Part shown: positions 6,873 to 7,839 of the stretch, piece after piece
Position numbering within the stretch: the stretch's first letter is position 1
How the letters are laid out: each line of letters begins with the position of its first letter
Assembly (NCBI GenBank): GCA_002862965.1
Contig: PKCW01000098.1
Span: forward strand, 1 to 7,839
DNA length: 7,839 nucleotides
DNA from: Pseudomonadota bacterium
Lineage (GTDB): Bacteria; Pseudomonadota; Gammaproteobacteria; UBA5335
Reading direction: 5' to 3'
Notes under the pieces: model-generated
Database searches by the model: none
The model's input: the letters and a program-made list of their open reading frames with translations, nothing else
Told to the model about the DNA's origin: nothing
Program-made: the position numbers and the translations under genes

Positions 6873-6962
6873 CCTCCCGGGCTTTTGTCCCGCCGGTGCA
6901 GCCCTGTCGGGCCGGCAACCCTCGGACCAGTCGCCTCGTGCGAGGCCGGAACCCTAGTTGCC
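6873..6962 (-). promoter_or_regulatory. Guanidine-I riboswitch aptamer (ykkC class)
   Basis: The minus-strand RNA contains the hallmark sequences of the guanidine-I aptamer in the correct order: CTAGGGTTCCGG (6957-6946), ACTGGTCCGAG (6931-6921) and GGGACAAAAGCCCGGGAG (6891-6874). The supporting stems are visible: P1 pairs GGCAAC (6962-6957) with GTTGCC (6919-6914); an arm GCCTC-GCAC-GAGGC occupies 6933-6946; and a GCCC-GACA-GGGC hairpin occupies 6901-6912. This class binds guanidinium and switches expression on. It sits in the 5' leader of the ABC importer/guanidine hydrolase operon, about 50 nt before the first start codon. It is the strongest single piece of evidence for guanidine as the substrate of the whole cluster. 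Confidence 0.97.
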
Positions 6963-7016
6963 TTCATGGATCGCGTGGGAATAATGAACGTCGAGCCCCT
7001 TCGCTGCAGGATGTCC

Positions 7017-7033
7017 AGCATGGCGCGTGCCAA
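7017..7033 (-). promoter_or_regulatory. Sigma-54 (-24/-12) promoter candidate for the guanidine operon
   Basis: On the minus strand, TTGGCACGCGCCATGCT matches the RpoN consensus TGGCACG-N4-TTGCW with one mismatch (ATGC for TTGC) and the exact GG-N10-GC spacing. Transcription would start near 7005, giving about 43 nt before the aptamer. RpoN promoters often serve nitrogen-limitation genes, which fits a guanidine and urea assimilation operon. The match was found by eye; chance matches in GC-rich DNA are possible, but position, orientation and function all agree. Confidence 0.6.
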
Positions 7034-7221
7034 TGCGCTTCTTCACCGCCGAGCCCTCCGTGAACGGGTCGCCCCCGGGCCTGCGTCCGGTGCATCCGTC
7101 CCGGGAAATACGGGGCGTCACAGGCTTTCGCGCTGCCCGCCGGTCCGCTCCCTGGCCACGGCCGCGGGCGCATTCGGGCCATGGGATGATCGCGCCGCAG
7201 CCTCGTCCGCCGCGGCATGCC

Positions 7222-7238
7222 TGCTTCGCGGCGGTGCA
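7222..7238. promoter_or_regulatory. Weak NtrC-like dyad (possible enhancer site)
   Basis: TGCTTC-GCGGC-GGTGCA matches the NtrC enhancer dyad TGCACY-N5-GGTGCA at 10 of 12 arm positions. It lies about 200 bp upstream of the sigma-54 candidate, a workable distance for an enhancer-binding protein, although farther than in classic examples. It is close to, or just inside, the start of the divergent peptidase gene. It is a single site in GC-rich DNA, so a chance match is quite possible. Confidence 0.22.
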
Positions 7239-7258
7239 TCCACGCAGACCGGGCGGCC

Positions 7259-7839
7259 ATGATGGTGCCGCCTGCTCCCGTGCACACCGCGACGCTCGGC
7301 AACGGCATCCCGCTGCGGCTGCAAGCCCTCACCGGTCGGGAGACGGTCGCGCTGGCGTTGTGGTGGCGCGCCGGCCGCGCCGATGAAGAAGCCGGCGAGA
7401 TCGGCGCCGCGCATCTGCTGGAACACTTGGTATGCGAGGCCGTGGACCCGGACGTGCTCGCGCGCGCCGGCGGCCTGTTCAATGGCCAGAGCGGGCGGGA
7501 ATGGACCGTGTGGCATGCGCTGGTGCCGGCCGATGCCGCGCCGGAGATGCTGCGGGCGCTGGTTCATGCGCTGCTGGCGCCGTTGCCCGGGGCGGCGCGC
7601 ATCGCGCAGGAGGCGCAGGTGACGGATCCTGAAATCCAGGCCGCCGCTTCGGCTGACGCCTGGGAAAGCCTGGCGCTGCTGACGCGCTTCGGGGGCGAGC
7701 ACCCCCTCTGTCGCCCCCTGGCCGTCCGGCCGGAGGTCGATCGCATGGGTCTCGCCCGTTTTCGCGCGCGCCTTCTGCGGGGGGATCGGCTCATGATCAC
7801 CGCTGCGGGCGCGATCGATACGGCCACGCTCGGCGCCGC
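7259..7839 (+). CDS. M16-family (pitrilysin/insulinase-like) zinc peptidase, N-terminal part, cut by the window end
   Basis: The frame is open from the ATG at 7259 to the window end, giving 193 residues of a longer protein. It begins MMVPPAPVHTATLGNGIPLR, like the TLxNGLxL opening of M16 peptidases. It carries the inverted zinc motif HLLEH (H52, E55, H56) in IGAAHLLEHLVCE, followed by a GGLFNGQSGREWTVW segment where family members have the NA(x)T strand region. E125 in TDPEIQA is a candidate third zinc ligand, 69 residues after H56. The start is uncertain: a second ATG follows directly at 7262, an in-frame ATG at 7217 would add 14 residues, and none has a strong ribosome site. It is transcribed away from the guanidine operon. 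Activity cannot be judged, since many M16 proteins pair with an inactive partner and only half of the N-terminal domain pair is seen. Confidence 0.75.
   Translation, partial: MMVPPAPVHTATLGNGIPLRLQALTGRETVALALWWRAGRADEEAGEIGAAHLLEHLVCEAVDPDVLARAGGLFNGQSGREWTVWHALVPADAAPEMLRALVHALLAPLPGAARIAQEAQVTDPEIQAAASADAWESLALLTRFGGEHPLCRPLAVRPEVDRMGLARFRARLLRGDRLMITAAGAIDTATLGA

Noticed and set aside
6820..6918. N-terminal extension of the binding protein from an upstream ATG at 6918
   Set aside because: The added 32 residues would be encoded inside the guanidine-I aptamer and would bury the signal peptide. The ATG at 6822 has a GGAGG site and begins a typical signal sequence.
6958..6985. Possible plus-strand sigma-70 promoter, TTGCCT-N16-AATAAT
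   Set aside because: The -35 matches only 4 of 6, it overlaps the riboswitch on the other strand, and it would leave a 5' leader of about 270 nt before the peptidase gene. It is too weak to list as a feature.
7089..7094. A GGTGCA half-site like an NtrC arm
   Set aside because: The opposite arm at the right spacing matches poorly (GGCCTG), so it is a lone half-site and expected by chance.

Overview
The window comes from a high-GC bacterium, most likely a beta- or gammaproteobacterium. That is inferred from the strong GC bias at third codon positions, tight operons with ATGA overlaps, proteobacterial-type urease proteins and a sigma-54-type promoter. No rRNA or other taxonomic marker is present. 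Most of the window (about 1021-7033) is one minus-strand transcription unit that reads as a guanidine-to-ammonia assimilation operon.

Reading the minus strand from right to left, the first element is a -24/-12 (sigma-54-like) promoter candidate at 7017-7033. A clear guanidine-I (ykkC class) riboswitch follows at 6873-6962. Then come an ABC importer (binding protein 5830-6822, permease 5030-5827, ATPase 4176-5033), a ureohydrolase whose length, N-terminal extension and context fit the nickel-dependent guanidine hydrolase GdmH (2952-4136), a UreH/NiCoT-like nickel permease (2276-2941), the urease accessory protein UreD (1401-2279) and urease gamma subunit UreA (1021-1323). The largest gap is 77 nt, and two junctions are 4-nt ATGA overlaps. 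The genes form one pathway: import guanidinium, hydrolyse it to urea and ammonia, supply nickel to both metalloenzymes, and split urea with urease. The leader suggests two layers of control: nitrogen status through sigma-54, and guanidine through the riboswitch.

The left end is anomalous. Directly after the ureA stop codon, where ureB and ureC would normally follow, about 600 bp (412-1020) hold no convincing intact gene. The only protein-like trace is a short minus-strand fragment at 481-636. Beyond it lies a plus-strand gene (4-411) for an unrecognised, very basic protein with visibly lower GC. This looks like the edge of a rearrangement or of accessory DNA, so the urease catalytic genes are either elsewhere or lost.

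On the right, diverging from the guanidine operon, is the 5' part of a plus-strand gene (7259 to the window end) for an M16-family zinc peptidase with an HLLEH motif. The 225 bp between the sigma-54 candidate and this gene hold only one weak NtrC-like dyad that I can point to.
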